NCBI GenBank assembly: GCA_963663145.1
Contig: OY760134.1
Span: 2,480,001 to 2,544,000, forward strand
Reading direction: 5' to 3'
From: Azotimanducus sp963663145
GTDB lineage: Bacteria > Pseudomonadota > Gammaproteobacteria > Pseudomonadales > Azotimanducaceae
Length of the DNA stretch: 64,000 nucleotides
In this document: positions 43,377 to 53,149 of the stretch, one piece after another
How positions within the stretch are numbered: the first letter of the stretch is position 1
Layout: each line of letters starts with the position of its first letter
Position numbers and translations under genes: made by a program
Notes under the pieces: model-generated
The model's database searches: none
The model's input: the letters and a program-made list of their open reading frames with translations, nothing else
What the model was told of the DNA's origin: nothing

Positions 43377-46300
43377 TTACTCGGCCCCGCTCAATGCTTC
43401 GGCCAGCAGGCGGTCGACCTCTTCGGAGCTGATGCCGGAATCTTCGAGGGCGCGCGCCACGTCGATTTCTTCCGCTCGCTGCTGGCGCCGTCTGATGTGG
43501 TACGCCAGCCCTGTACCGGCGGGAATCAGACGCCCCACCACCACGTTTTCTTTCAGACCGCGCAGGTGATCCTCCTTTCCGGTGACGGCTGCTTCGGTGA
43601 GTACGCGGGTCGTTTCCTGAAACGAGGCCGCGGACAGGAAGGACTCGGTTGCCAGAGATGCCTTGGTAATACCCAAGAGGACGCGTTGATATTCGGCGCC
43701 CCGCAATTCTCTTGGATCAGAGGTCTCTGCGACCAAGGTTTCTTCACCTTCCTCGCCTTCCTCGCTGGCCTCCACTGCTTCTTCCTCGGAGTCGGGCTGC
43801 TGCAAGCGCTGCTCATTGAGTTCCGCAATGCGTTGGTTCTCGGCGCGCAGGTTCACCAAGTCAACCTGTTCCCCACGTACAAAAGACGTATCACCCGGGT
43901 CGAGAATCTCGCACTTGCGCAGCATCTGTCGGACCATGACTTCAATGTGCTTGTCATTGATGTCTACCCCCTGAAGTCGGTAGACCTCCTGAATTTCGCT
44001 CAAGATGTAGTGGGAGAGCGGACCGACACCTTGAAGGCGCAAGATGTCATGCGGATTGTAGGGGCCTTCCGACACCACGTCGCCTCGCGCCACATGCTCG
44101 CCCTCGAATACGGAGATGCTTCGCCACTTGGGGATAAGCATTTCGACTTGGGTGACTTCCTTGGCAAAATTGCCGCGTCCCTTCATGTAGGGTTGGTCGA
44201 GGGTGATGACTAGGCGCAGCTTGCTCTTGGTCTCTCGCCCGAAGCTGACCGTGCCCGTCTCTTCGGCAAGAATCGCCGCATCCTTAGGTCTGCGAGCCTC
44301 GAACAGATCTGCCACGCGAGGCAGACCGCCAGTGATGTCGCGGGTCTTGGAACCTTCTTGTGGAATGCGAGCGATGACGTCTCCCACGCCCACATGACCG
44401 CCGTCTTCAAGATTCAAAATGGCGTTGGCCGGCAGGTAGTAGTGCGCCGGAATCTCGGTGCCCGCCAGATAGACCTCGGCACCGTCACCGTCCACCAAAC
44501 TCACCGCCGGGCGCAAGTCTTTGCCGGCCTGCGGCCGCTCGGAATCCTCAAGGACGATGATATTGGTGAGGCCGGTGAGTTCGTCGGTTTGGTGGCTCAC
44601 CGAGAGGCCTTCTTCCATTTCTTGGAAGACCACGGTGCCGCTCTGTTCGGTGATGATCGGATGGGTGTGCGGATCCCAATTGGCGATGATCCTGCCGGCA
44701 TCCACGCGCGTCGAATCCTCAACCGAAATGATCGCGCCGTAGGGCACTCGATAACGCTCACGCTCGCGCCCGAACTCATCGAGAATGGCGATTTGCCCGG
44801 AGCGCGACACGGTGACCAATTCGCCCGATTCGCGCCGCACCGTCTTCATATTGTGCAGGCGAATCTCTCCGCCATGCTTGACCTGAACGCTGTCGATAGC
44901 CGTTGCGCGCGAGGCGGCGCCGCCGATATGGAAGGTACGCATAGTCAGCTGCGTGCCGGGTTCTCCGATCGATTGCGCCGCGATGACGCCCACGGCTTCT
45001 CCCAAGTTGACCTTGCGACCTCGTGCCAAGTCGCGGCCATAGCATTGCGCACAGACCCCATGATCGTTGGCGCAAGTAATCGCCGAACGCACCTTGATTT
45101 CATCAATACCCAGGCTTTCGATACGATCAACCCATGACTCATCGAGCATGGTGCCGGCGGGGATGACCATTTCTTCACCCGACCCGTGCCGTCGATGCGT
45201 GATGTCCTCGGCGACCACGCGTCCAAGTACGCGTGCGCTCAAAGGCTCAATCACATCGCCGCCTTCAATCAATGCCGAGATGCGCAGACCCTCTTCGACA
45301 CCGCAATCTTGGTTGGTAATCACCACATCTTGCGCCACGTCCACCAGACGCCGCGTGAGGTAGCCCGAATTGGCCGTCTTCAATGCCGTGTCCGCCAAAC
45401 CCTTGCGTGCGCCGTGCGTCGAGATGAAATACTCGTTCACCGACAAGCCTTCGCGGAAGTTGGCGGTGATGGGCGACTCGATGATGCTGCCGTCCGGCTT
45501 GGTCATGAGACCCCGCATGCCGGCCAATTGGCGTATTTGCGTGGGAGTGCCGCGCGCACCAGAGTCCGAGTACATGAACACGGAATTGAACGATGGTTGC
45601 TCAACCTCCTCGCCTTCGGCGTTCACCACCTGCTCGCGGGAAATGCCATCGACCATGGAGCGTGCCACCAAGTCGTTGGCCCTGGACCAGATATCAATCA
45701 CCTTGTTGTACTTCTCGCCCAAGGTCACAAGACCCGAGCCGAACTGCTCTTCGATTTCCTGCACCTCGTTCTCGGCGCTTCTGATGATGTTCGGCTTGTC
45801 CGAAGGAATCACGAAATCCTCAATGCCGATTGAGGCACCTGAGACGGTCGAATACTCGAACCCGAGATACATGAGTTGGTCGGCAAAGATGACTGTGGAC
45901 TTGAGGCCCGCACGCCGGTAGCACTCATCGACCAGTTGCGATATGCCCTTCTTGTCGAGGGTCTTGTTCACCAGTCCAAAAGGCAGCTCACGCGGCAATA
46001 TGTCGTAAAGGAGCGTGCGCCCAACGGTGGTGTCGTAGAGGACTTCCTTATCGAGAAACTCCCCCTGTTCGTCTTGTTCTATGTCGCGCAGTCGCACCTT
46101 GACTCTGGCGTGCAGATCGACTTTGCCGCTCGCGTGCGCCCGCTTGACCTCGGCGATGTTCGAGAAGACGGATCCCTCGCCCCTAGCGTTGATGCGCTCT
46201 CGGGAAAGATAGTAGATTCCGAGAACCACATCCTGGGAAGGCACGATGATCGGATCACCGCTCGCCGGAGAGAGGATATTGTTGGTGGACATCATGAGCG

Positions 46301-47801
46301 CGCGCGCCTCGAGCTGCGCTTCGACCGTCAGCGGCACGTGCACCGCCATCTGGTCGCCATCAAAGTCCGCGTTGTAGGCCGCACACACCAGCGGGTGGAG
46401 CTGAATGGCGCGTCCTTCAATCAACACCGGCTCGAAGGCTTGGATACCAAGGCGATGCAGGGTGGGAGCGCGGTTCAACAGCACCGGATGCTCGCGAATC
46501 ACATCATCGAGAATGTCCCACACTTCTGGGGTTTCGGTCTCGACCAGTTTCTTGGCGGCTTTGATGGTGGTGGCATAGCCGCGTGATTCAAGTTGCGCGA
46601 AGATGAAGGGCTTGAAGAGTTCAAGCGCCATCTTCTTCGGAAGTCCGCACTGGTGAAGCTTGAGCGTCGGACCCACCACGATCACTGATCGCCCAGAATA
46701 GTCCACGCGCTTTCCAAGCAGATTCTGACGGAAGCGTCCCTGCTTGCCTTTGATCATGTCGGCCAAGGACTTGAGTGGCCGCTTGTTGGTGCCGGTAATC
46801 GCCCGTCCGCGACGCCCGTTGTCCAAGAGCGAGTCAACGGCCTCTTGCAGCATTCGCTTCTCGTTGCGCACTATGATGTCCGGAGCGCTCAGGTCGAGCA
46901 GTCGCTTCAAACGATTATTGCGGTTGATGACGCGGCGATAGAGTTCATTGAGATCCGATGCGGCGAATCGTCCGCCCTCCAAGGGCACTAAGGGACGCAG
47001 GTCTGGAGGCAGCACGGGAAGGACGCTCAGTACCATCCACTCGGGCTTGTTGCCGGAGCGCACAAAGGCCTCCATGAGCTTCAAGCGCTTGGAGAGTTTC
47101 TTGATCTTGGATTCGGACGTGGTGTTGGGGATTTCTTCACGCAGCGCCGCGATTTCGGTCTTCAGGTCGAGGCTCTTCAACAGCGTTTGAATGGCTTCGG
47201 CACCCATTTCGGCCACGAATTCATCGCCATATTCTTCGAGTCGGGTGAGGTACTGCTCCTCGGTGAGCAGCTCCCCCATTTCAAGTTCGGTCAAGCCCGG
47301 CGAGATCACCACGTAATACTCGAAGTAGAGCACCCGCTCTATGTCGCGAAGAGACTTCAGGGCGCGGCGCGACTCTCGCTCTTCCACCGTCCAATTCTCT
47401 TCAATGCGGCTGAAGTCGAGCAACAGACCTATGCGTGAAGGCAGGGATTTCAAGAACCAGATGTGCGCGACCGGGCTCGCCATTTCTACGTGGCCGAGGC
47501 GCTCGCGGCGCACCTTGCTGACGGTCACTTCGACCCCACACTTCTCGCACACCACGCCCCTGTGGCGCAGGCGCTTATATTTGCCGCACAGGCACTCGTA
47601 GTCCTTGCTCGGGCCGAAAATCCTTGAGCAGAAGAGACCGTCGCGCTCTGGCTTGAAGGTCCGATAGTTGATGGTTTCCGGCTTCTTGACCTCGCCGTAG
47701 GACCAGGAACGAATCATTTCGGGCGATGCGAGCCCTATGCTCAGATAGTCGAAATCGAGCCGCGAATCCGCTCCGCGCATCATTTGTTCCAATCCTTTCA
47801 T
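43377..47801 (-). CDS. rpoC: RNA polymerase subunit beta-prime
   Basis: A 1474-residue beta-prime subunit, longer than E. coli (1407). The N-terminal zinc site is CLCGKYKRLRHRGVVCEKC, and the catalytic Mg loop NADFDGDQMAVHVPLT is intact. The second zinc cluster includes CANDHGVCAQCYGRDLARG. Most extra length is near the C-terminus, where an acidic insert (EEEAVEASEEGEEGEETLV) sits before the conserved GITKASLATESFLSAASFQE. It is transcribed 71 bp downstream of rpoB and upstream of rpsL. Confidence 0.97.
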   Translation of the reverse strand: MKGLEQMMRGADSRLDFDYLSIGLASPEMIRSWSYGEVKKPETINYRTFKPERDGLFCSRIFGPSKDYECLCGKYKRLRHRGVVCEKCGVEVTVSKVRRERLGHVEMASPVAHIWFLKSLPSRIGLLLDFSRIEENWTVEERESRRALKSLRDIERVLYFEYYVVISPGLTELEMGELLTEEQYLTRLEEYGDEFVAEMGAEAIQTLLKSLDLKTEIAALREEIPNTTSESKIKKLSKRLKLMEAFVRSGNKPEWMVLSVLPVLPPDLRPLVPLEGGRFAASDLNELYRRVINRNNRLKRLLDLSAPDIIVRNEKRMLQEAVDSLLDNGRRGRAITGTNKRPLKSLADMIKGKQGRFRQNLLGKRVDYSGRSVIVVGPTLKLHQCGLPKKMALELFKPFIFAQLESRGYATTIKAAKKLVETETPEVWDILDDVIREHPVLLNRAPTLHRLGIQAFEPVLIEGRAIQLHPLVCAAYNADFDGDQMAVHVPLTVEAQLEARALMMSTNNILSPASGDPIIVPSQDVVLGIYYLSRERINARGEGSVFSNIAEVKRAHASGKVDLHARVKVRLRDIEQDEQGEFLDKEVLYDTTVGRTLLYDILPRELPFGLVNKTLDKKGISQLVDECYRRAGLKSTVIFADQLMYLGFEYSTVSGASIGIEDFVIPSDKPNIIRSAENEVQEIEEQFGSGLVTLGEKYNKVIDIWSRANDLVARSMVDGISREQVVNAEGEEVEQPSFNSVFMYSDSGARGTPTQIRQLAGMRGLMTKPDGSIIESPITANFREGLSVNEYFISTHGARKGLADTALKTANSGYLTRRLVDVAQDVVITNQDCGVEEGLRISALIEGGDVIEPLSARVLGRVVAEDITHRRHGSGEEMVIPAGTMLDESWVDRIESLGIDEIKVRSAITCANDHGVCAQCYGRDLARGRKVNLGEAVGVIAAQSIGEPGTQLTMRTFHIGGAASRATAIDSVQVKHGGEIRLHNMKTVRRESGELVTVSRSGQIAILDEFGRERERYRVPYGAIISVEDSTRVDAGRIIANWDPHTHPIITEQSGTVVFQEMEEGLSVSHQTDELTGLTNIIVLEDSERPQAGKDLRPAVSLVDGDGAEVYLAGTEIPAHYYLPANAILNLEDGGHVGVGDVIARIPQEGSKTRDITGGLPRVADLFEARRPKDAAILAEETGTVSFGRETKSKLRLVITLDQPYMKGRGNFAKEVTQVEMLIPKWRSISVFEGEHVARGDVVSEGPYNPHDILRLQGVGPLSHYILSEIQEVYRLQGVDINDKHIEVMVRQMLRKCEILDPGDTSFVRGEQVDLVNLRAENQRIAELNEQRLQQPDSEEEAVEASEEGEEGEETLVAETSDPRELRGAEYQRVLLGITKASLATESFLSAASFQETTRVLTEAAVTGKEDHLRGLKENVVVGRLIPAGTGLAYHIRRRQQRAEEIDVARALEDSGISSEEVDRLLAEALSGAE

Positions 47802-47872
47802 CTCTCTATTCCTCTCTCGTTTCTCGATTTTGGTCTTTTGGAAGTTGATTTTTTCTTTTGGGAGCGCGCCAT

Positions 47873-50800
47873 CTATTGACGATTGAGTTCCAGGTTGATG
47901 CCAAGTGATCGAACCTCGCGCAGCAGGACTTGGAAGGACTCGGGCGTCCCGGCATCCATGCGGAAATCTCCATCAACGATGTTCTTGTACATCTTGGTGC
48001 GTCCATTCACATCGTCGGATTTCACTGTGAGCATCTCCTGCAAGGTATAGGCGGCACCGTAGGCTTCGAGCGCCCATACCTCCATCTCGCCGAATCGCTG
48101 ACCACCAAATTGCGCCTTGCCGCCGAGTGGCTGCTGAGTCACAAGGCTGTAGCTGCCGGTCGAACGAGAGTGCATCTTGTCATCGACCAAATGATTGAGT
48201 TTCAGCATGTACATGTAGCCGACCGTGACCGGACGGTGGAACTCGTCACCGGTACGACCATCGTAGAGGGTGCACTGACCGGAGGTGGGCAGGCCCGCGA
48301 ACTCGAGCAATCTCTTTATCTCCTGCTCTGTCGCACCATCAAAGACTGGCGATGCAAAGGGAATCCCCTTGGTGACATTGCCCGCAAGTTCAAGCAACTC
48401 TTCGGAACCGAAGGTGGAGAAATCGTGCGTGCGCCCTTCACCTTGGTTGTAGACCTGCTCAAGCAGCGCGCGAAGCTTTTCAACGGCCTTGTCTTGCGCC
48501 AACATGGCGTTGATCTTGCTGCCAATTTCCTTGGCCGCCCAGCCGAGGTGGGCTTCCAAGATCTGACCAACGTTCATGCGCGAAGGCACACCAAGCGGAT
48601 TGAGAATGATGTCCACCGGCTCGCCATGATCGTCGTAGGGCATGTCCTCGACTGGCATGATCACCGAGATCACGCCTTTGTTTCCGTGCCGACCAGCCAT
48701 CTTGTCGCCGGGCTGAATGCGGCGTTTCACCGCAAGCAGCACCTTGATGGTCTTGAGCACTCCCGGCGGCAGGTCTTCGCCGCGCTGCAATTTCTGCTTC
48801 TTGTCGTTGAAGACTTCTTCAAGCCGCGTGCGCCGTTTCTGCAGTTGCAATTCGGCCTGTTCGAGCTCTTCGTTGCACTTCTCGACCACCATGCGCAGCC
48901 CAAACCAGTCCTTTCTCGGCAGACCATCAAGGTAGGCATCGGTGACCGTGGCACCGGAACGCTTTCCGGGCGCACGCACGGCCTTCTTCCCAACCAGCAT
49001 GCTACGCAAGCGCTCATAGGTGGCTTCCTCGAGAATACGAAACTCATCGTCGAGGTCTTGACGTATTTCACTCAGTTGCGCATCTTCAATGGCCTGTGCG
49101 CGCGCATCCTTCTCGACGCCTTCACGAGTGAAGATCTGCACGTCTATGACCGTGCCCTTGACGCCTGAAGGCACCCTGAGGGAGGTGTCTTTTACATCCG
49201 ATGCCTTCTCGCCAAAAATGGCGCGAAGCAGCTTTTCTTCTGGCGTGAGTTGGGTTTCCCCCTTGGGCGTGACTTTGCCCACCAGCACGTCGCCTTGGTT
49301 TACTTCGGCACCTATGTAGACAACCCCGGACGCATCGAGATGTCGAAGCGCGCCTTCGCCGACGTTGGGAATATCGCTGGTGATTTCGTCGGCGCCGAGC
49401 TTGCTGTCGCGCGCGGTGCAGGTGAGTTCCTGGATGTGGATACTGGTGAACCTGTCTTCGGAGACGACTCGCTCGGAAATGAGGATCGAATCTTCGAAGT
49501 TATACCCGTTCCAAGGCATCAGCGCGATGCGCACGTTCTGCCCAAGGGCCAGTTCGCCGAGGTCGATCGAGGGACCATCGGCGAGCACGTCGTTGGGTTT
49601 GACTTCCTCACCGGCGAGCACTAGCGGACGCTGATTGATGCAGGTGTTCTGATTGGAGCGGGAGAACTTGGTGAGATTGTAGATGTCCACACCCGCTTCT
49701 CCGGCTTCAGTCTCCTGCTCGTGAACCCGCACGATAATGCGGCTTGCATCCACGTTTTCCACCACGCCGCCGCGAGTGGCCACCGCGCAGACGCCCGAAT
49801 CGATGGCGACCCGGCGCTCCATACCCGTACCCACAAGCGGCGTTTCGGCGCGAATCAGCGGCACCGCCTGACGCTGCATGTTCGATCCCATGAGCGCTCT
49901 GTTGGCATCATCATGTTCCAGAAACGGAATCAGCGAAGCAGCAATCGACACCACCTGCTTGGGCGACACGTCGAGGTAGTCGACATTATCCGCTGTGGTC
50001 TTCAAAAACTCGTTGTTGCGACGCACGTCGATGAGTTCATCGACCAATTTTCCGTCGACGATGCTCGAACCTGCCTGGGCGATCACGTAGTCGGCCTCGT
50101 CCACCGCCGACAAGTAGGTGATTTCATCGGTCACTTCGCCTTCAACCACCTTGCGGTAGGGGCTTTCCAGAAAGCCGTACTCATTGGTGCGCGCATAGGT
50201 CGCCAAGTTGTTGATGAGGCCGATGTTGGGACCTTCAGGTGTCTCGACGGGGCAGACTCGACCGTAGTGGGTCGGATGCACGTCACGAACCTCGAATCCA
50301 GCCCGTTCGCGGGTGAGACCGCCGGGCCCCAAGGCAGATATGCGGCGTTTGTTGGCAACTTCGGAGAGCGGATTGTTCTGATCCATGAACTGTGAAAGCT
50401 GGCTGGAACCGAAGAATTCGCGTACCGCCGCCGCGACCGGCTTAGCGTTGATCATATCCTGCGGCATCAAGCCTTCGCTCTCGGCCACGCCCAAGCGTTC
50501 CTTGACGGCCCGTTCGACGCGGGTCAAGCCAATACGAAACTGGTTTTCAGCCATTTCACCCACTGAACGAACGCGTCGGTTGCCGAGATGGTCGATATCG
50601 TCAACGCTGCCCTTGCCATTTCGCACATCGATCAAGGTGCGCAGCACGTCCACTATGTCCCCTTCTGTCAGCACGCCTTCACCCTCAATGCTGTCGCGCC
50701 CGAGTCGACGATTGAACTTCATGCGACCGACTCCGCTGAGGTCGTAGCGTTCTTCCGAGAAAAAGAGACGCTCGAAGAGACCGTCGGCCGCTTCGCGGGT

Positions 50801-51946
50801 CGGCGGTTCACCGGGTCGCATCATGCGGTAGATCTCCACGCGGGCCTCGTACTGATTGCGCGTGGGATCGATGCGCAGGGTTTCGGAGAGATAGCTTCCG
50901 CAATCGAGATCGTTGGTGTAGATGGTGTCTATGTCCTCGAACTTGAGTTCTTCAAGACGGGCGAGCATCTCCTCGGTGATCTCGGTGTTGCAGGGTGCCA
51001 CCTCTTCCCCGGTTTCCTTGTCGATCAAGGCGGTGGCGGTGACCTTGCCAATGAGGTATTCGCGCGGAACTTCGAGCCGCCGGAATCGAGTTTCGGCGAT
51101 TTGCCGAACATGACGCGCGGTGATGCGTCGTCCCTGCGAGACGATGGTCTTGCCATTGCGGTCGCGAATATCGAAGCTCGCGACATCGCCGCGCATACGC
51201 TCGGGCACCAAGTCCATAGAGTACTTGCCGCCGCGCTTGCGGTGAAAATTGACCTTGTCAAAGAAGAGCTCGAGCATCTTTTCCGACGAGAGTCCCAAGG
51301 CGCGCAACATGATGGTGGCGGGCAGTTTTCGCCTACGGTCGATGCGTACATAGACAAGATCCTTGGGGTCAAACTCAAAATCGAGCCAAGAACCGCGATA
51401 TGGGATGACGCGGGCAGAATAGAGGAGCTTCCCGGAGGAGTGGGTCTTGCCCTTGTCGTGGTCGAAAAAGACCCCCGGCGAGCGGTGCAATTGCGAGACC
51501 ACGACTTTTTGTGTGCCATTGACAATAAAGGTTCCGTGTTCGGTCATGAGCGGTATCTCGCCCATGTACACCTCTTGCTCCTTGATCTCCTTGACCGTTT
51601 TGTAGTTGGTCTCCTTGTCATAGAGCTTGAGTTGGACTTTGACGTGCAGTGGCGCAGCGTAGTTGGCGCCTCGCTGCAGGCACTCCTTCACATCAAAAGG
51701 TGGTTCGCGGAAACTGTAGCTCACATAGTCGAGTTCGGCGTTCTCCGAACGGCTCTTGATCGGGAAGATGGACTTGAAGGTGCCGTGCAGGCCATGCACA
51801 CGACGATGCGCGGGCGGCACATCGGCTTGCAGAAACCTGCGATAGGAATCGATTTGGATCGCGAGGAGATAGGGAATCTCCATGACTTCGGGCAAGGTGC
51901 CGAAGTCCTTACGCCAACGCTTCTTCTCCGCTAGACTGAGTGACAT
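47873..51946 (-). CDS. rpoB: RNA polymerase subunit beta
   Basis: A 1357-residue beta subunit. The rifampicin-pocket segment reads GSSQLSQFMDQNNPLSEVAN followed by KRRISALGPGG. The position equivalent to E. coli His526 is Asn532 here (codon at 50351-50353, AAC on the minus strand), while the Asp516 and Ser531 equivalents are kept. HPTHYGRVCPVETPEGPNIG and the C-terminal GGKAQFGGQRFGEMEVWALE are intact. GGAGG is about 6 nt before the ATG. It follows rplL after a 149-bp spacer with a hairpin. Confidence 0.97.
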   Translation of the reverse strand: MSLSLAEKKRWRKDFGTLPEVMEIPYLLAIQIDSYRRFLQADVPPAHRRVHGLHGTFKSIFPIKSRSENAELDYVSYSFREPPFDVKECLQRGANYAAPLHVKVQLKLYDKETNYKTVKEIKEQEVYMGEIPLMTEHGTFIVNGTQKVVVSQLHRSPGVFFDHDKGKTHSSGKLLYSARVIPYRGSWLDFEFDPKDLVYVRIDRRRKLPATIMLRALGLSSEKMLELFFDKVNFHRKRGGKYSMDLVPERMRGDVASFDIRDRNGKTIVSQGRRITARHVRQIAETRFRRLEVPREYLIGKVTATALIDKETGEEVAPCNTEITEEMLARLEELKFEDIDTIYTNDLDCGSYLSETLRIDPTRNQYEARVEIYRMMRPGEPPTREAADGLFERLFFSEERYDLSGVGRMKFNRRLGRDSIEGEGVLTEGDIVDVLRTLIDVRNGKGSVDDIDHLGNRRVRSVGEMAENQFRIGLTRVERAVKERLGVAESEGLMPQDMINAKPVAAAVREFFGSSQLSQFMDQNNPLSEVANKRRISALGPGGLTRERAGFEVRDVHPTHYGRVCPVETPEGPNIGLINNLATYARTNEYGFLESPYRKVVEGEVTDEITYLSAVDEADYVIAQAGSSIVDGKLVDELIDVRRNNEFLKTTADNVDYLDVSPKQVVSIAASLIPFLEHDDANRALMGSNMQRQAVPLIRAETPLVGTGMERRVAIDSGVCAVATRGGVVENVDASRIIVRVHEQETEAGEAGVDIYNLTKFSRSNQNTCINQRPLVLAGEEVKPNDVLADGPSIDLGELALGQNVRIALMPWNGYNFEDSILISERVVSEDRFTSIHIQELTCTARDSKLGADEITSDIPNVGEGALRHLDASGVVYIGAEVNQGDVLVGKVTPKGETQLTPEEKLLRAIFGEKASDVKDTSLRVPSGVKGTVIDVQIFTREGVEKDARAQAIEDAQLSEIRQDLDDEFRILEEATYERLRSMLVGKKAVRAPGKRSGATVTDAYLDGLPRKDWFGLRMVVEKCNEELEQAELQLQKRRTRLEEVFNDKKQKLQRGEDLPPGVLKTIKVLLAVKRRIQPGDKMAGRHGNKGVISVIMPVEDMPYDDHGEPVDIILNPLGVPSRMNVGQILEAHLGWAAKEIGSKINAMLAQDKAVEKLRALLEQVYNQGEGRTHDFSTFGSEELLELAGNVTKGIPFASPVFDGATEQEIKRLLEFAGLPTSGQCTLYDGRTGDEFHRPVTVGYMYMLKLNHLVDDKMHSRSTGSYSLVTQQPLGGKAQFGGQRFGEMEVWALEAYGAAYTLQEMLTVKSDDVNGRTKMYKNIVDGDFRMDAGTPESFQVLLREVRSLGINLELNRQ

Positions 51947-52016
51947 GGGGGCCTCCGATCAGTGGCTCGGGTAAATGAACTCGGGCAAATGAAATTGAAA
52001 TTGTTGGAATTGAACA

Positions 52017-52044
52017 GGCGCACGCCCTCTTGGCCCGGTGCGCC
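52017..52044 (-). promoter_or_regulatory. Hairpin in the rplL-rpoB spacer (attenuator-like)
   Basis: GGCGCAC and GTGCGCC form a 7-bp stem around a 14-nt loop that can pair further (GCC/GGC) in the 149-bp spacer between rplL and rpoB. In E. coli the equivalent spacer holds a partial terminator and an RNase III site that lower rpoBC expression. There is no T-tract, so a processing or partial-termination role is a guess. Confidence 0.4.
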
Positions 52045-52095
52045 GATGGCGCCAGGCGAGGGTGTTGCAAGTACAGGAGCATCAAGAGCCGAGGA

Positions 52096-52482
52096 CTACT
52101 TAAGCTCCACGCTGCCGCCCGCCTCTTCGATCTGTGTCTTGTATGACTCGGCTTCTTCCTTGCTAACGCCTTCTTTGACGACCTGCGGAGCGCCGTCAAC
52201 AACTTCCTTGGATTCTTTCAGGCCAAGTCCGGTAATGGCGCGAACCGCCTTGATGACGTTCACCTTCTTGTCTCCAACCGCGGTCAGCACTACATTAAAG
52301 GAGGTCTGTTCCTCCACCTCGGCAGCGCCAGCGTCTTCGGACGCCTGCGCCTGCGCAGGCGCGGCGACGGCTGCGGCAGCTGTGACGCCGAATCGCTCCT
52401 CCATCATTTTGACGAGCTCGACAACGTCCATAACGCTCATCTCGGCGACGGCGTTCACAATATCGTCTTTGGACAAATCCAT
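52096..52482 (-). CDS. rplL: 50S ribosomal protein L7/L12
   Basis: A 128-residue stalk protein. An N-terminal dimerisation domain (MDLSKDDIVNAVAEMSVMDV) is followed by an Ala-rich hinge (AAAAVAAPAQAQASEDAGA) and a C-terminal factor-binding domain with KVNVIKAVRAITGLGLKESK. GGAGG is 9 nt before the ATG. It binds L10 and recruits translational GTPases, including the EF-G and EF-Tu encoded in this window. Confidence 0.96.
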   Translation of the reverse strand: MDLSKDDIVNAVAEMSVMDVVELVKMMEERFGVTAAAAVAAPAQAQASEDAGAAEVEEQTSFNVVLTAVGDKKVNVIKAVRAITGLGLKESKEVVDGAPQVVKEGVSKEEAESYKTQIEEAGGSVELK

Positions 52483-52578
52483 TGTTGTGTTCCTCCAAGG
52501 GTGTGTTCGTGATTCGAATGTGTGTGAAAAAATACTTCGTTTTGAGTAGTCCCTGAACGCGCCGAAGCGACGTAAAAG

Positions 52579-53133
52579 TTAGCCCCCTTCGCCGGTTTCT
52601 TCGACATCGGTTTTGACATCGGCTTTGGCGTAGGCATCAAGGGTCATGACCAGTTTCTGGGGTACCGCCGCGAGTGTTTGAGCGAGCTTGGCAACCGGTG
52701 CACTCATGGTGCCTATGAGCATGGAGAGCGCCTGTTCGCGCGAAGGCATCGTGGCCACCGAGCGGAGATCATCCCCCGCCATCAAATGTCCGTCAACCGA
52801 AATCGCGCGCACCTCAAGTGTTTCATGCTCCTTGATGAAATCTCTAATGAATCGAGCCAAGGAACCGGCATCCTGCTCGGTGGACGCGAGTAGATTCGGC
52901 CCGCTGAGGCGCTCTTGAAGACAATCGTGCCGGGTGTCCGCCAAGGCTCTCTTCGCCAACCTGTTGGGAACCACTTTGAGTCCGATGCGCTGTTCGCGCG
53001 CACGGCGGCGCATATCCGTCATGGTCGAAACATCGAGTCCGCGATAATCGGCGAGCAGCAGGGTTGAAGATTCGGACGCGATTTTGTGCAGGTCTTCAAC
53101 CAGTGCTTCTTTCCTTGCTCTCGTCATTGGCAT
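52579..53133 (-). CDS. rplJ: 50S ribosomal protein L10
   Basis: A 184-residue L10; ATG 53133 with GAGGAA about 7 nt upstream, although the frame is open further upstream. LLADYRGLDVSTMTDMRRRA and GLKVVPNRLAKRALADT are family features, and the C-terminal helix that holds L7/L12 follows. Length is somewhat above the E. coli protein. It lies between rplA and rplL. Confidence 0.94.
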   Translation of the reverse strand: MPMTRARKEALVEDLHKIASESSTLLLADYRGLDVSTMTDMRRRAREQRIGLKVVPNRLAKRALADTRHDCLQERLSGPNLLASTEQDAGSLARFIRDFIKEHETLEVRAISVDGHLMAGDDLRSVATMPSREQALSMLIGTMSAPVAKLAQTLAAVPQKLVMTLDAYAKADVKTDVEETGEGG

Positions 53134-53149
53134 GGCAGCGTTCCTCAGC

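Noticed and set aside
47930..49168. 412-codon open frame on the plus strand
   Set aside because: Antisense to rpoB; same shadow effect.
50588..51934. 448-codon open frame on the plus strand
   Set aside because: It is antisense to rpoB, and the codon pattern of rpoB opens the opposite frame. No family resemblance.
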